From Deroplatys truncata (lineage: Eukaryota > Arthropoda > Insecta > Mantodea > Mantidae): DNA of 64,000 bases. Every line of letters starts with the position of its first letter. Positions within the stretch are counted from its first letter, which is position 1. This document shows, piece by piece, positions 31,693-44,339 of this stretch. A model generated the notes under the pieces. It ran no database searches and was not told the origin of the DNA. It was given only the letters and a program-made list of their open reading frames with translations. The translations under genes were made by a program, and so were the position numbers. Where the stretch lies: positions 221,545,498 through 221,609,497 of the forward strand of contig CM060978.1 of NCBI GenBank assembly GCA_030765065.1, written 5' to 3'.

Positions 31693-33720
31693 GGCCACCG
31701 AAGTCGACGTCCTCGTCGACATAAGGAAAATAAATATAATAAACATGAAAAGAACAAAACAAAATGACATACACATGTGTGATGAACCAAAATATAACAA
31801 CAATATACATGTGTGGTAAGCACCCAGCCGACGACACAATATTGCTGGGCGATAACGAGATACGAGAGACGTAAGTGCTGTCGACTAGTATTGTTAATGC
31901 ACTTATCTTTAGCATCCCGCACACGCACACACCACGCTGCCTCAGTTCACGGGCACACTACACTGCGCAAAATAGCGATGGTCTGCCGTAACTGTTTGTG
32001 GGTGAGTTTAGACAGTGCCCACAACGACGATTTGTCCTGGTGTAGAATTATCACCGCAGGTCTCTGGTGATGACAACAGGGTGGGCAGTCGCTGGCTTGG
32101 ACTGCCCCCCGACATGGTGGCTCCTTATGCCACGGCAGTGTAGTGGCTGCCCGACAGCTTCCCTGTGGTGTTTCTTGACTTCTGGTGTGCCCCGGGGATG
32201 CTCTTGAATTTTCTCGCTCTCCGCCACAGCGAAATTTTAAAACAAAACCACCACACAATAAACAGGGTGCTCCCACAAACAATCATACATAAAAGAATGG
32301 TATGTCATGTACAATTAAAGATTTTAAAGGTTAAAAAGTTTACACTAAAAATTCCTTTGACATGGGGCAAAGAAAGAGAAAAAAAATTAGTACAAATTGG
32401 CATAAGAACGAAATTTTACAGAGTTGCCATCCAAAATTTAACTTACAATGCTTCACAAACCAAATAAAACAGTACAACAGACTCAGAATACATGAACATG
32501 ACAGAAATGAAACAACCTTATTTTGGGTCCCAATATTACATCTTAATAACCAGCTGGTATCACTAACAAAAGAAAGTAAGTGCACTTACAAGACAATCAC
32601 ACATGACAATGAAATGAACTCATTCACACTGACCATGGCCCAAATTACGCACAACACTGACTTAACTATCTACTCAAACTAGTGTATGCATCACTACAAA
32701 CTACATCCACAATACATCTCTAAACTACGCCATGTGACATGCTTTCAACTACTATTGTCCTACTCTTGTCACCAATACAACTTCTCGTCCACATCACTAT
32801 CCTTCTCATCTCATTATTATCAACATCTTTCATAATCATCATCAGTAATAATGCAATCTCGATCATTACTTCAATCATCACCATCTTTCAATTTTCTCTT
32901 CAAAACAAAACATCTAACATAGGCATAACCTTCAAGAAATCACATTAACAATTCAGGAATGACACAAATAACATGACACTATACTGTTGCATCCACATCC
33001 TCCAAATGAAAATTAAGCTGGAAAACAGGTGGTATTAAAATTTGCTATCTAAGATGGTAATAAACTTGTTGCATAAACAGAGAAAAAAAATTATTTTCAT
33101 TACATTCACTTCCATCCATTTAATCTCTCGTGTGAAATCATCACACACGCTATACTGGGCACGTTACAGCAACACCAATAAGCAAAATCTCTGAAAACAT
33201 ACAACAACTGTCGGGGTTACACTGTGGCACTTCCACCGAAGCTGACATCATCTCATCTCTTCTCATCTCTCCTCATCTCATTAACACCGTCGGGGTTACT
33301 CTTTGGCACTTCCACCGAGGCAAATCTCACATATATCACATAACCTCAAATACACACTATTCATGCAACAATTTTCTGCAAATAAAAATCACAGCATCAT
33401 TATGAAACCCAAAGTCAAATCGAGTCAAATCAAATCATATCATATCAAATCAAATCGAATGCAACAAAACAACATCACATCATTACTCAAAACAATATTG
33501 TCACATAACATTCCTGAAAATGAAAGCTCAATTAAGCACATAGTACACCTGAAACACATTCCTGCAGCATAATACAACAAACGAATGATTTGCAGTTCCC
33601 AAAACATAATTCAAAATTTAAGTTACACCCACAATAATAATACACTTTTAATTTAGCAGAGACATTCATATCACATATTCCTGAAAAGTAAAGCTTAATT
33701 AAGCATCAGAAACTCAGACT
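31693..33720 (-). other. Long 3' non-coding part of the LTR retrotransposon
   Basis: About 2 kb between the end of pol and the 3' LTR without a recognisable gene. A frame of 111 codons near 31,947-32,282 has no known motif. Two copies of TTTGGCACTTCCACCGA-type text (near 33,223 and 33,301) frame a run of CTCATCT repeats. Confidence 0.6.
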
Positions 33721-36700
33721 TTACAGTCTATAAGGACCCACAGGATCATAGTAAGGGTAAAGGCGTGACACATGAACACTCTGATGTTTGGTACGGGGAG
33801 CATGAGGTCGACCAACAAGGTAGGTAACCGGAGTGATCTGTCGGATAATTTCAAAAGGGCCAAAATATCTATGTAACAACTTTGTACATTTACCTTTCTT
33901 CCTAATGGGAGTGAAAACTTTAACTAATTGACCTACATTATAAACCACATCTCTATGTTTAGCATCAAATGCTTCTTTTTGCTTCACCTGCTGCTTTGTA
34001 ATGTTAGCAACAGCAACCTCTCATGCCTTCTGAATCTCTTGCAATGTCTGTCTCACAAAAAGGTCATTAGACGTAGCTTGTAGCTGAACCTGGTTAGGTA
34101 AAGAAGGTTCTCGACCATATATCAAGAAAAAGGGTGAAAATTTAGTAGACTCTTGAACACTCGAGTTATATGAAAAGATGACATAGGGCAATATTGAGTC
34201 CCAATTCTTCTGATTAGTATCCACAAAATGGCTGAGCATATTTAAGAGGGTTTGGTTAAATCCTTCAGTAAGTCCGTTGCAAGCTGGATGATAAGCACTG
34301 GTGAAATTGGAAGACACTGATAAAGATCTCAACAATTCTTGTGTCACCTCACTTAAGAAAACTGAGCCACGATCAGATAACAAGGCAGCAGGGGCTCCAT
34401 GCTTACTGATGATGTTATGCAAAATAAATTTAGCAACTTGAGGGATTGTTGCTGAAGAAAGCGACGCAGACTCGACCCAGCGAGAAGCATACTCGGTCGC
34501 AACGACAACATACTTGTGTCCAGAATTGGAGCGTGGGAGAGGCCCAAGCAAATCAATACCCCACCGCTCGCCTACAGATGTAACCGGAATTGGTTGTAAT
34601 AAGCCTGCTGGTTTCTGATTCTTCGGTCCCTTTCTTGTTTGACAGCTGGGACAGGTTCGGACAAAATGTTCAATATCTTTCTTCATACCAACCCAGTAAT
34701 ACCTGGAGTGAATTTTGGCAAATGTTTTCGAGAATCCTAAGTGGCCTGAAAGAGGATCATCATGACATGAAGAAAGAATTTCATGTTTTAGAGCTTCTGG
34801 AATAACCAGCAGATGGAGAGGGCCCGTGGAGCCAGCATTTTTACGATAAAGAACACCTGATTTGAGTGTGTAGTTGGAAACTTGTCTCTGAAGCTTAGCA
34901 GGGGCCGACGGAGGATCATGGAGAGCATTAATAAGCTCAAGTAACCCAGTATCTTTCTTCTGATGGTCAGCAACTTCAACTGATGACAGCAAACATGTGG
35001 AGAGTTCATCAAGCTGTTCAAGATCACTTTCTGTAGGTTGTAACACAGGAAATCTCGATAGAGTATCAGCATCGGGATGTTTCTTGCCAGATTTATAAGA
35101 AATGGTATAATCAAACTCTTGCAATTTCAAACTCCATCGTGCCAAACGCCCAGTCAAATCTTTCAAATTATTTAAATAACAAAGGGAGTGATGATCAGAT
35201 ACAATATGAACCTTGTAGCCATAAACAAAACTGCGGAAGTGGGTAAGTCCAAACAGGATGGCCAACAATTCCAACTCAGGAACACTGTAATTACGTTCAC
35301 ATTTAGATAGTGTCCTTGAAGCATAGCCCACTGGTTTCAACACATTATCAATCTTCTGATACAACACTGAGGCAACCCCTAATCCACTGGCATCAGAGTG
35401 TAGTTCGGTATAAGCACCAGGAGTATAGTGAGCTAAGACAGGGCCGAAACCAATAAGTCTTTCAAATTTTCAAATGCAGTTTGCTGATCAGATCCCCAAA
35501 TAAAACTTTGATTCTTCCTAGTCAACTGAATTAGAGGTTGAGCAATATTAGCATAGTCCTTGATGAATATCCTGTAAAAATTAAACAATCCCAAAACGTT
35601 TCTCACATCTCGAACATTTTTAGGACGAGGCAAATTTTGAATGGAAACAACTTTGTCAGAATCAGGTGAAATGCCATCTTTAGAAACTTCAAAGCCTAAG
35701 AGTTTAATCTTTTGCATGGCGAAGAAACATTTTTCTGGTTTAAGTTTAAACTTGTGGTGATCCAGACGTTGAAAAACAGCCTCAAGATTTTGCAACAACT
35801 CCTCAAAGGTTTTAGCAAAAACAACAATGTCATCCAGATATGCAATAGCCTTTTTAAAATTCAAATCGCCTAACAACTTGTCTGCGATGTAACTGAAAAA
35901 CCTAGGGGCATTTGCTAACCCAAAACTCAAGCGTGTAAATTGATATTGACCCTGAAAAGTGACAAAAGAGGTCTACTTCTGGCTATCCTCTGCAATAGGT
36001 ACCTGAAAGTATGCTGACAGTAAATCTAATGAGACAAACCATTTAGCCTCCCCCAAATAACTTAACAAATCATCTATCAATGGTAAAGGGAAAGAGGTGG
36101 TCTCTGTAACAGCATTCAATTTTCTATAGTCGACACAAAATCTCATGGAGCCATCTTTCTTTTTGACAAGTACTACAGGAGAAGCCCAGGAGGACTGTGA
36201 TTCCTTGATAATGCCAGCATCTTGCATCTCTTTAACTTGCTCAGCAATAATTTCCTTTTGTTTATGAGGAACTCTATATGGTCTTTGCTTAATTGGCTTA
36301 GGGTCATTTACTTTGATATCAAATTCTGCAACATCCGTAGTACCAAGTTCTTGTAATGTTGTGGCAAAAAGATCACTATATTTCAATAACAAAGCATGTA
36401 AGTCAGCCTTTTGGGTTTCCAGGAGTTTACCATTAACATTAAAATTACAATTTGGAGCTGGCAGAGGAGTAACATCGGATGACAAAACAGAATTACTCTG
36501 AACAAGTGCAACATCATAAGCTTTAGCTAAGACTGTATTTGCAAACAATGTTTGTGGAACTGAAGTATTATTATGCACTGGAATAGTAAGTTCAGAGGTA
36601 GAATGACACAATAACGGTGGAATGGAAAGATTCTTCTTTTGCATTATGTTAAGAGCAGGTTCAAACATAACCTCATTACTAATGGCTGACAAAGGCTTAA

Positions 36701-38351
36701 CTGATATATAGCATGTAGACAGAGGTGGAATTTTAACATCATGCATAACTGCCATTTTAACACTAGAATCTGCACAATCATCATCTAGGCGAGGGTTTAC
36801 TGCCATATCAACAAAAGGTCCTTGTGTTAGAGTTATTGGTATACTGAACGCATCATTCTTAGAAGATTTCAAGGTTATCAGATTATGTGCATAGTCAATT
36901 ATAACATCATGGGTCTGCAAAAAGTCATTGCCTAAAATCAAATCATGGGAGAACTCTTTCACAACTAGTACATCCTCCTGAAAAAGAACATCATTAATAT
37001 GGAAATCTAACACAGTGTGGTAAGGCGCATCAAGTAACTTGTTTCCTGCAGTGCGGAGCATCATCTCTATAGGTTTTAATGTAGAATGATCAAGAACATG
37101 TGCAGCATTCACAATACACACTGCGCTTCCTGTATCGAGCAAGATGGAGAGCTCTGTCTGGGCAATACGACCAGGAACTTGCAATATCTGACCTGATAAT
37201 GCAGACACATCCCGTTGAGGTGTAGCTATGTCCCGTTGAGGTGCAGCCATGCTGGTGGGCGGTGGTGGTGCTGCTACGTCTCGTCGCCAGTCGGTTTTTG
37301 ACTGCGGGAGGCGGCTCCGGCAAAAGCGAGCCAGGTGGCCCTGCCTGTTGCATCTATAGCAGGTGACGGGTGGATCCCTCCGGTTGAAGTCAGATGACCG
37401 TGGAAGCTGTGAATGCTGGGAAGTTCTCTCCGAAGATGGTAACTGAAACTGGTTAACTCTGTTACATAACTGTTCCACACGATCAATCAGCTGATGCATA
37501 GGATCGATAGGTACGCCCACAAGAGAAGAAGCCTGAGAAGGCTGAGGAGAAGCTGGTAAAGTAATAGCAGGAACAGATGCAGTATTAAATAGAACAGAGG
37601 GTGGCGTAACCACTGCAGCCTGAGATTGAGCAGACACTAGCTGTTCACGGTTCTGCATGTAAAACTGTGCCTTGTCCACTCGTCGAATGATTTGTATTAC
37701 CTCATCAACAGTTTGAGGATTTAATGGCAATAAAGCTTGTACATACAGAGGTCTAAGACCTTTAAGCAAGTGTTTAATTTGTTCCAACTGCAACATAGCT
37801 GGGTTGACTTGGTCACATAAAGATAGCACGTCATAGATGTAACTAATAACAGGTTCATCATCCAACTGTACCCGCTGTCTGAGTTTCATTTCCAGAATAT
37901 CACTTTGGTTTGTTATCTCAAATGCATTTAAAAATTGTGTAGACAAGAAAACCCAATCATGGTGAGGGTGCCGATGGCGAAAAGTTTGAAACCATGATGC
38001 AGCAGTATCTCGTAAATAGCATGGAAAGCATTTCAATTTCATTTCTTCTGACCAGCCATTAGCAGCAGCGACCATTTCAAAGTTCTGCAGAAATTCATGC
38101 GCCGACATCCTACTGGAATTCTCAAAGTACGAGGGGTCAATGACCGGGCGGCAGACAGCTGATTGCGGTGCATTGGCCACGAGAGGCGGATTAGACATCG
38201 CTAGTAACTGAGTAACAACAGGCGTACTAACACTGGACATAGATTCTACTTCACTGTGCTCGCTAACTGGAGCAATTGCTATATCAGATTTCTGTGCAGT
38301 ACGTCGCTTAGGCATGATTGCAGCACAAAAGATAACGCAACCAATAAACAA
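33721..38351 (-). pseudogene. gag-pol region of the Ty3-type retrotransposon, about three breaks
   Basis: Likely gag start is MPKRRTAQ at about 38,315. In coding order: capsid-like gag, CCHC zinc knuckle CYRCNRQGHLARFC (about 37,365-37,320), aspartic protease LLDTGSA (about 37,140), RT with VDYRKLN, SLDLLSAYFQ and the YLDD active site (about 35,840), and RNase H with YASRTLSKCERNYS and VSDHHSL. The integrase follows with its HHCC finger (SGHLGFSK to CPSCQTRKG) and catalytic core (DLLGPLP, LSDRGS, NGLTEGFNQ), then a C-terminal segment YFGPFEIIRQ ending near 33,721. No chromodomain was seen. Gag, pro and pol appear to be in one reading direction as in many Ty3 elements. Confidence 0.93.
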
Positions 38352-39431
38352 ACAGTAGGACCAAGCAATACAGATTACACCAAACTAAACACTTATAGCA
38401 TCACATGAATGAAAGTAGCAAGATCAGAACATAGCCAAATAAAACAGTTCCAGAAAGAATACAATTACGCGCCCGCGGCGAAATGTCAGAAAATTATACC
38501 AACACACGTCTACACAAGCCACTTGGACACAATACCAAGATTTTTAATCAGAATGAACACATAGAAGAAAACAAAATGATAGCTTCAGTGAGAAACCTCG
38601 AAATGGAAGTTAAAAAAAAACCACGTCACACCTACTGTGACCACCGCTAAGATTCTCAAAAGGAGCAGAATACAGACTTGTAATTTATACTAGCACACCA
38701 AACTTCTGTTTTGTCTTTTGTTTTTGTTTTTTTTTTGTCTTAAAACAAATGTATCTGACCTGATATACACACGCAAATAAACGCGCCAAAACACGTGCTG
38801 AGGAGGACTGGTTTCACAAGCTAAAATTATTGCTGAAATGCACGACCACGCGGGAATTACATAACACACGTGCGTACATAAAAGTTACACGAAAAATGTC
38901 CCAGAAAAGTGTAGTAAATAGCTAGAAATTACAATCACTGGAATATAGTTATACGTTTCCAAACCACTGCTAATAAGCACAGAAAACAAGATTTGCAAAC
39001 AGATAGCCAACACGTGACGAGCACATTTCAAACTACAACTATCTCGCTCATTATCTCACTCGTTTCACAACTCAACTTTCACAAAAACATTTTTGAAAAT
39101 AACCAGCACGAACCACTTAGCACAGCAATACAATTTAAAAAGAAATGAAGCCAAAACAAGGGGAAACATGGAGTCAGAAGTGTTAGCGTCACGCCGGCAG
39201 ACAATGGAAAAATGTAAAAATGAGCTCAAAATTAAAATTTCAAAACCAGACTTTCAGATATGATGGAAACAAAATTTAGAAGAAGAGAATCACAAATTAA
39301 AGTATAAAAATCCTTACCCTTTAGCCAGAAACAAATTTACATTTTTCGCGACCACGTGGAGAAACACAAACCGTTACATTTGGAGGGAAAAAAAATTTTG
39401 CACTTAAAATCTCAAAACAATCAAACCAATT
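38352..39431 (-). other. 5' leader of the LTR retrotransposon
   Basis: About 1.1 kb between the primer-binding site and gag, AT-rich, with no recognisable gene. Confidence 0.6.
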
Positions 39432-39448
39432 ACTCGGCGCCTCCACCA
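39432..39448 (-). other. Primer-binding site
   Basis: Minus strand TGGTGGAGGCGCCGAGT begins three bases after the 5' LTR; it starts with TGG, complementary to a tRNA CCA end. The tRNA used was not identified. Confidence 0.7.
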
Positions 39449-39451
39449 ATT

Positions 39452-39932
39452 TGTCGTATGCCTCACTTAATAGTATTATTTAACTTCAGAGGAGAGCTAC
39501 TCGCTTATGAGAGGGATCGTTAATCAAACAAAGAACGTTAATTTAAGAGGCAACGACGAGGGACGCAGCTAAGTTATCTCTCTAAATAATTAATACACCA
39601 ACACAATTTCTGGCTGAAGGGAGAGGAAAGGAACTCTATTATACCATAATTAAAAGTTAAAAGGCGTGGATGGCACACAATTTATTGGATGAAGTTAGTT
39701 ACATACCTTTGCCCATTGCCTGCCGACGAGGACATCGTGTGTTAGCAGTTGCCCGACTCTCTTACCCGAAGCCTACTCACAGAATGAAGCTACGCCAAGT
39801 TGGCGTCAGTAACGCCATATCCCCCCCAATGACACACTGCTTCCCCTGAATCGTCCCTACTCACAGATAAACTGCCACGCTTCGGCGTCCAGAGAGCGTA
39901 TTACCATTAATATAATCTGTGCACATGCCACA
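39452..39932 (-). repeat. LTR (5' in element sense)
   Basis: Minus strand TGTGGCATGTGC to GCATACGACA. Pair of the LTR at 31.2 kb. Confidence 0.95.
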
Positions 39933-40061
39933 CTGTTATGAAAATGAAATTGCTTTCAAGTTACAAATCCGGAGATGCCCCCCCCCAAAAAAGACTTTGT
40001 ATTACGATTCACGTTATGAATTCTTAAAATGCTTCTCGTCTCTGGTCTGGAATGGAATGGG

Positions 40062-40600
40062 ATGTGTAACGGAGGGGACTCGACCCCGATCCAGTGAATG
40101 AGGATATTGTGCTTGTGTCCCTCGAGGGAGCGCTCCGGGGCGACCGGGCGGGCAACCCAACCAGAGTGACGGCACGTAATGGCAAGGTTTCTAAAATTTC
40201 CAGACTGAGACGCCCTGACAGTCGGGCAGGCAAACTGGGAACCCTCCTCACACAGAGGGTCAAACACCCTCCAAGAAGCGGTCCGTATACCCTGGCAAGC
40301 AGCCGAAGACCGAAAGACGGATGAGGTTCCACAGAGAGCACCCTTTTTCTCTGCCCCGCCGCATCGGAATACAATCGTCGACTCTCCCAAACCTGAAACA
40401 GGCCTAACGGGGTTAAGGATAATTGAAATCAGGAATGGAACGATATTCGGGGGGCTGAGAGATCATATCAGCATTCGCCTGACGATCCAGGAAAACTGTC
40501 GAAAAAACCCCGTGAGTCAGATTGAGCGGTCGCCGGGAAGCAAACTAGGGTTCTCCCGAATGCTAGTCGCACGCGTCACCTGCACGTAAACTGGAAGATG
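40062..40600 (-). mobile_element. SINE B copy
   Basis: Minus strand has GCATTCGGGAGAACC in the head and ends with CACTGGATCGGGGTCGAGTC, matching the copy at 28.2 kb. The A-box part is altered. Confidence 0.65.
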
Positions 40601-40819
40601 CGTAGTTCAAATCTCGGCTATGACATTGAATTTTTCAATCTGAATCTATCTTTCCAGCCTTGTCCTACACACAGCTTGAGTGAAAGAGTCTTCTTGTTAA
40701 TTGAAATGAACTGTCATTACAAACTTCGTTGTAAGTATAAGAAGAATGCAGTAGCTCAAACGATAGTCAGATTTTTATGTGGTGTCTTTGAACTTTGCAT
40801 TACCACGAGAACAAACTAA

Positions 40820-41775
40820 CGTGTTGCATTCACATAACTTTCTCTTCTCACCATTCTACAGATTCTTTTTTCTAAATCTCATTTTTCTGTCTACTTCTTA
40901 TAATCCAGATAAACTTCCAAATCACATTTAGCCCATCTCTGTGGTGTGGGGGTCTGCATCAATTCAAGAGGTCCCGAATTAGAATCTCGGTTAAAGTGAA
41001 ATATCTGGTAAAGTTTTTTCAACGTTCTCCTCTTATTCTGAGAGGATGAATGTTAGATTCTAATTTCTAGGGACCTCGGGCCCATTTGAGCATCATTTTA
41101 ACCATTTCGTTCATTCACCGTCCGTAATGTCCTACGGTTAAACGACTTTAATTAAATACGAAAAGAAAAAGTTCACATTTACACATTTCGTTGTAGTAAG
41201 TATACGTAGATAAAGCGATAATCGCATTTTCAAAAAGCATGTCACTATACGATGCTTTGAAATTCAATGCTGTTTGTATGACTGATACAAAAACAAAACG
41301 AATAACGACTTCTCAGTACTAAAAGTATTCAAACCAGTAACAAAAAATATCTGGGAAATAGATAATATCATCAAATATACATGTATAATAAACTGTGTGC
41401 TTTAATGGGGTCTTTGTGTAGCAAAACTTTGTCCAACTTTTTAGAGTTTACCAACTATACAAAAGTATTCAGTATGAAGAATACTTGAGAATCTCTTCTC
41501 AGTAAGTTCAAAATATTTATTTCGTTTGTCATGAAAATATTTTAAACAGAGAGTATTTTAATCAAGATCATTGAAGCCATTTTTAAGAAAATAACAAATT
41601 TCGATAATTGTTCCATGTAAAGGGTTGTTCAGGATGGGGGAGATTTCCTTGAATATCCTTGTCACATCTTTGAAAGCTGCTGAACTTAAATATCAAGTTT
41701 GGTATTTAACCGACTTTTCGCTTTGGATTTATGTTGTCCACAGACACGAAGACACACGGAGCTTTTGCTATAAAA
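40820..41775 (+). mobile_element. Family A copy, interrupted by SINE C
   Basis: Starts GTGTTGCATTCACATAACTTTCTC and follows the family A order to ACAGACACGAAGACACACGG. It lacks the 3' tail and contains SINE C. More diverged than the copies at 21.8, 57.0 and 62.8 kb. Confidence 0.6.
40929..41165 (+). mobile_element. SINE C copy
   Basis: Head GCCCATCTCTGTGGTGTGGG, B-box-like GAATTAGAATCTCGG, and an end with CATTCACCGTCC then CGGTTAAACGACTTTAATTAA. A second copy lies at 62.59 kb with the same order, which defines the family. The tail resembles the 3' ends of other arthropod and mollusc SINEs. Confidence 0.65.
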
Positions 41776-41778
41776 TAT

Positions 41779-43190
41779 GATGTGTTGTATTCACATGACT
41801 TTTTCTTCTCACTCTTCTACAAAATATTCTTATAAAGCTTATTTTGCATCTATGTCATGTTAATACCCATAAACCTTCATCACTTATTTTCACAATTCGT
41901 TGTAAGTATAACCAGAACATATTAAGCTAAAGTGATAGCCAAATCCCTCAAAGCTGATCGCTACGTGATAGCTTTGGATTGGTTGGCTACGGAGGGGACT
42001 CGGCACTGAGCCACATAGTGGATATTGTGCCTACGCCCCACAAGGGAGTGTCTCCGGGAGGAAGGCTGAGGCGAGACAAGACACCGGGCGTCCGGAACCA
42101 GGAATGGCAGGGTCCCTAAGTTTTCAGATAAAGACTCCCCGCCAGACGGACAGGCAGACAGGGTACCCCACACAGCACAGACGTGGTCCAACGTCCCTCA
42201 AGGAAGTTAGGATACTTCGACAGCCAGCCGAAAGCCGAGGGACGGAGAAAGTCACAAAAACGCATCCGTTTGCCCTGCCACACTGCACCGAAACACCACA
42301 GCCGACACTTCCAATCCTAAAAGAGACCAACGAATGAAAGATGAAGGTAAATGAGATTGGAGATGAAATGGAAGTTCAGGAAATTCGGGGATGTGAGAAT
42401 CCTTCCCAGGATTCGCCTGGTGGCCCGGAACCCCCCCCCCCGAAAAAGACATGGATCAGGAAGGTCGGCTAGAGGAATCGAAACCACGACCTCCCGAATG
42501 CGAGCCACAGACGTGACAGCTTTGAAATTCTGTTCTCTTTGTATGAACACGAAAAAGAAAGAAAGAAAAACAATAGCTACGTATTTGCAGTTGAGAGAAG
42601 TATAATGTATTTGAAAAGTCAAACTAATAACAGAAATTTCAGAATAGGTAAGGTATAAAAGTTATTTGACATAAAATAAATATGTTATTTGATATAACAA
42701 GATCTACAGTTGATGTGCAGTAAGATTTTCTCTCTCCCTTACGATTTACTGATTATCAAAAGTCATTGACAATAAAGACTAATTTACAGACTATTTCTGG
42801 AAAATTAAAGATATGCATTCTATTTATCATGAAAATAGCTTAAACATATCTATTTTAATCAAAATTCTTAGAATAATTTTTGAAACAATAAAAAATTTCG
42901 AAAAATTTCCAATGTAAAGTCTAATTTGGAGTGGGAAATTTCCATTAAAATCTCAGTGTCGCATTCTTGGAAGAAGTTAAACTTAAACACTAAGTTCGGT
43001 TTTTAACCAACCTGTTGTATTTAAGTTATTCTGTTTGTGGACACACACTTACACACTTGGACCGTTTTATAAAAATAAATTCATTGGATTAAGAGGGTCA
43101 CAAACATGATTTCTGATGAAATTACGGCATTAAATGTTTCGTGGAACACAATACTTTCTCTGCTTACTGTAGCTACGTAGTAGAAAAACT
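41779..43190 (+). mobile_element. Family A copy, interrupted by SINE B
   Basis: Starts GATGTGTTGTATTCACATGAC at 41,780. After the SINE B insertion it resumes with family A text (ATTTAACCAACC-like, CACACACTTACACAC, GGAACACAATACTTTCTC) and runs into the tandem array at 43.1 kb. Confidence 0.6.
41985..42512 (-). mobile_element. SINE B copy
   Basis: Minus strand CGTCTGTGGCTCGCATTCGG, then GGTTTCGATTCC as B box. The body includes an 11-base G run (minus strand) near 42,430. It ends with GTGCCGAGTCCCCTCCG-like text as in the 40.06-kb copy. Confidence 0.75.
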
Positions 43191-43800
43191 AAAAATGTTT
43201 ACTTTGGATTCAGGAGTCTCAAAACGTTTATTTCCGTTGAATCTTGTCATTCAATTTTTGGGTGGAATACAATATTTGATCTACTTACTGTAACTACGTA
43301 GTAGATAAAGTAAAAACGCTTTGTTTGGTTTCAGGGAGTCTCAAAACGAGTATTTCCGGTGAAACCCTTTATTGAATGTTTGGGTGGAATACAATACATT
43401 CTCTACCTCCTGTAACTATGTAGTAGAGAGGGTAATAATGCTTTCTTTGGATTCAGGGAGTTTCAAAGCGTGTATTTCCGGTGAATCGCTATTGAATTTT
43501 TGGATGAAATACAATACTTGCTCTACTTACTGTAACTACGTACTAGAGAAAGGTAAAATGCTTTCTTTGGATTCAATAGGTCTCAAAACGTGTATTTCCG
43601 AAAATCCCGCTATTCAATTTTTGGGTGGAATACAATGCTTCCTCTGCTTACTATAAGTGCGTAGTAGGGAAAGTAAAATTTCTCTCTTTGGATTCAATGG
43701 ATCTCAAAATGTGTATTTCCGGTGAATCTCTTTTTTTTATTTTTTGGGTGGAATACAACCTTCCCTACTAATTATAGGTAAATAGTAGAGACAGTAAAAA
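43150..43800 (+). repeat. Tandem array of the family A 3' tail, about 120-bp unit
   Basis: Six diverged units, each with CAAAACGTGTATTTCCG-type text, TTTTGGGTGGAATACAATAC-type text and (A/T)CGTAGTAGA. Tails fall at about 43,170, 43,295, 43,420, 43,540, 43,660 and 43,780. It is an expansion of the last 120 bases of family A, including its hairpin and subterminal repeat. Confidence 0.8.
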
Positions 43801-44339
43801 GATCAGTTGTGGAATAGATAGGCGGCTGTTTGTCGTTACGGCATCTTTCATGCAACCAAATAGGAAAAGTGCAAGTTAGACTGTAACTTTAAATAATTTC
43901 TGGCCTAAATTGTTGTCAAGATGCACGGAGAAATCATACTTCATAAGAAAATAAAGAACATTGTTAGTTGATAATGGGTACAGGAAGCAGTAAATATTGG
44001 AAACCAAAGCATTTTGTTTTAACACTTCCTTGTTATACAATGATATGATGTGTCTAATTCCTAAAAATTAGTTTGTATACTGCTTATGTCGCTGTGTTGT
44101 AATGTTGCTGTTTTCTTTTCACAGTTATTACATCCATACAGCCAAGTCTAAGGGAAATGTGTTGGAATGATATTTTCTTTAGCCCATTACATCCCTTAAC
44201 CTTCCTTGTAGAGCAGGCATGTGCTAAGGCACCTGGCATAACCTCTCGATAAGACACCTCGCTTACCCCACTACCGGTGGAAGTACCAGTTAGCTTCTTG
44301 GATGAACGTCGCAGGGTGAAGAAGGTTTGTTGCTGCAAC
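43801..44339. other. No gene called
   Basis: Contains an 84-codon minus-strand frame (44,084-44,338) with the protein-like stretch VSEVSYREVMPGALAHAC. I do not recognise it and cannot exclude chance. Confidence 0.3.

Larger units (their letters stand above)
31204..39932 (-). mobile_element. Ty3-type LTR retrotransposon, nearly whole, young
   Basis: Two direct LTRs of about 480 bases (31,204-31,683 and 39,452-39,932) flank a gag-pol region on the minus strand, with a primer-binding site and purine tract in the right places. Domain order protease, RT, RNase H, integrase is that of the Ty3/Gypsy class. No envelope gene seen. The LTRs differ at about six sites, so the insertion is recent. The coding part has about three breaks. 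Flanking bases TCTAT (left) and CTGTT (right) share only a loose 4-5 bp match, so a target-site duplication is uncertain. Confidence 0.95.

Noticed and set aside
31693-33720. Envelope gene after pol
   Set aside because: No signal peptide, fusion motif or long open frame on the element's coding strand.
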